Shown here piece by piece: positions 63,978 to 64,000 of a stretch of DNA of 64,000 nucleotides (position 1 is the stretch's first letter; every line of letters begins with the position of its first letter). The position numbers were made by a program, and so were the translations under genes. The notes beneath the pieces are model-generated. The model made no database searches and was not told where the DNA came from. It saw only the letters and a program-made list of their open reading frames with translations. The stretch spans positions 21,723 through 85,722 of the forward strand of contig JAIYAU010000036.1 in the NCBI GenBank assembly GCA_027488865.1, written 5' to 3'. This stretch comes from Cytophagaceae bacterium (GTDB taxonomy: Bacteria > Bacteroidota > Bacteroidia > Cytophagales > UBA9547).

Positions 63978-64000
63978 AGATCGGAAGAGCGTCGTGTAGG
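63978..64000. other. Illumina TruSeq adapter sequence at contig end
   Basis: The last 23 bases start AGATCGGAAGAGCGTCGT and continue in agreement with the Illumina universal adapter reverse complement. They are not genomic. Confidence 0.97.

Overview
The window is AT-rich chromosomal DNA from a member of the Bacteroidota. The evidence is the type IX secretion machinery and cargo (PorP/SprF proteins, type A and type B sorting domains, DUF6089/PorG-like barrels, a giant PKD-type adhesin), the conserved order nadK - DUF6089 - uppS - bamA - ompH - ompH, TAnnTTTG promoter boxes and weak Shine-Dalgarno sequences. I cannot place it below phylum with confidence. No rRNA, tRNA, CRISPR array or intact mobile element was recognised.

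Layout. 1-6.1 kb: a 5'-truncated OmpA/TPR protein, pdhB, a LolA-like secreted protein, a BatA/B-type vWA membrane protein and sbcD. 6.2-8.4 kb (minus): FucP/GluP-type sugar transporter and pdxJ. 8.5-18.2 kb (plus): yqeY-like, CvpA, alpha/beta hydrolase, CBS protein, nadK, two DUF6089/PorG-like barrels, uppS, bamA and two ompH genes, ending at a clear terminator. This block joins NADP supply, undecaprenyl phosphate synthesis and outer-membrane protein assembly. 18.3-30.6 kb: mostly housekeeping (NlpC/P60 peptidase, pfkA, DinB-like, purU, rlmD, pyrR-pyrB, DEAD-box helicase, pth, truA, a class V aminotransferase, a MEKHLA protein) plus a 45-residue CcoS-like membrane protein. 30.7-37.6 kb (minus): a PL14-like lyase with a T9SS tail, a TPR lipoprotein, two glycosyltransferases and proS.

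38.0-44.8 kb is the most interesting cluster: a short secreted type A sorting-domain protein, a repeat-rich tail-fibre-like surface protein, a very small protein that is half type B sorting domain, a PorP/SprF partner whose start overlaps it, a TPR/PD40 lipoprotein, an ECF sigma factor and a probable membrane anti-sigma. It looks like a compact, self-regulated T9SS surface-export module. After hemJ comes a GC-richer stretch of decayed genes (45.55-46.5 kb). Then follows a second T9SS cargo/partner unit: a one-repeat SprB-like protein, a 3942-residue type B adhesin (12 tandem PKD-like repeats and a near-identical 786-bp tandem duplication) and its PorP/SprF partner. DUF2851, a polytopic membrane protein and pyrG close the window.

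Two data-quality signals matter. The last 23 bases are Illumina adapter, so pyrG is cut by the end of the contig and its apparent stop codon is artificial. Homopolymers of 17 and 18 T sit inside pyrB and bamA where conserved non-Phe residues are expected; these may be sequence errors.
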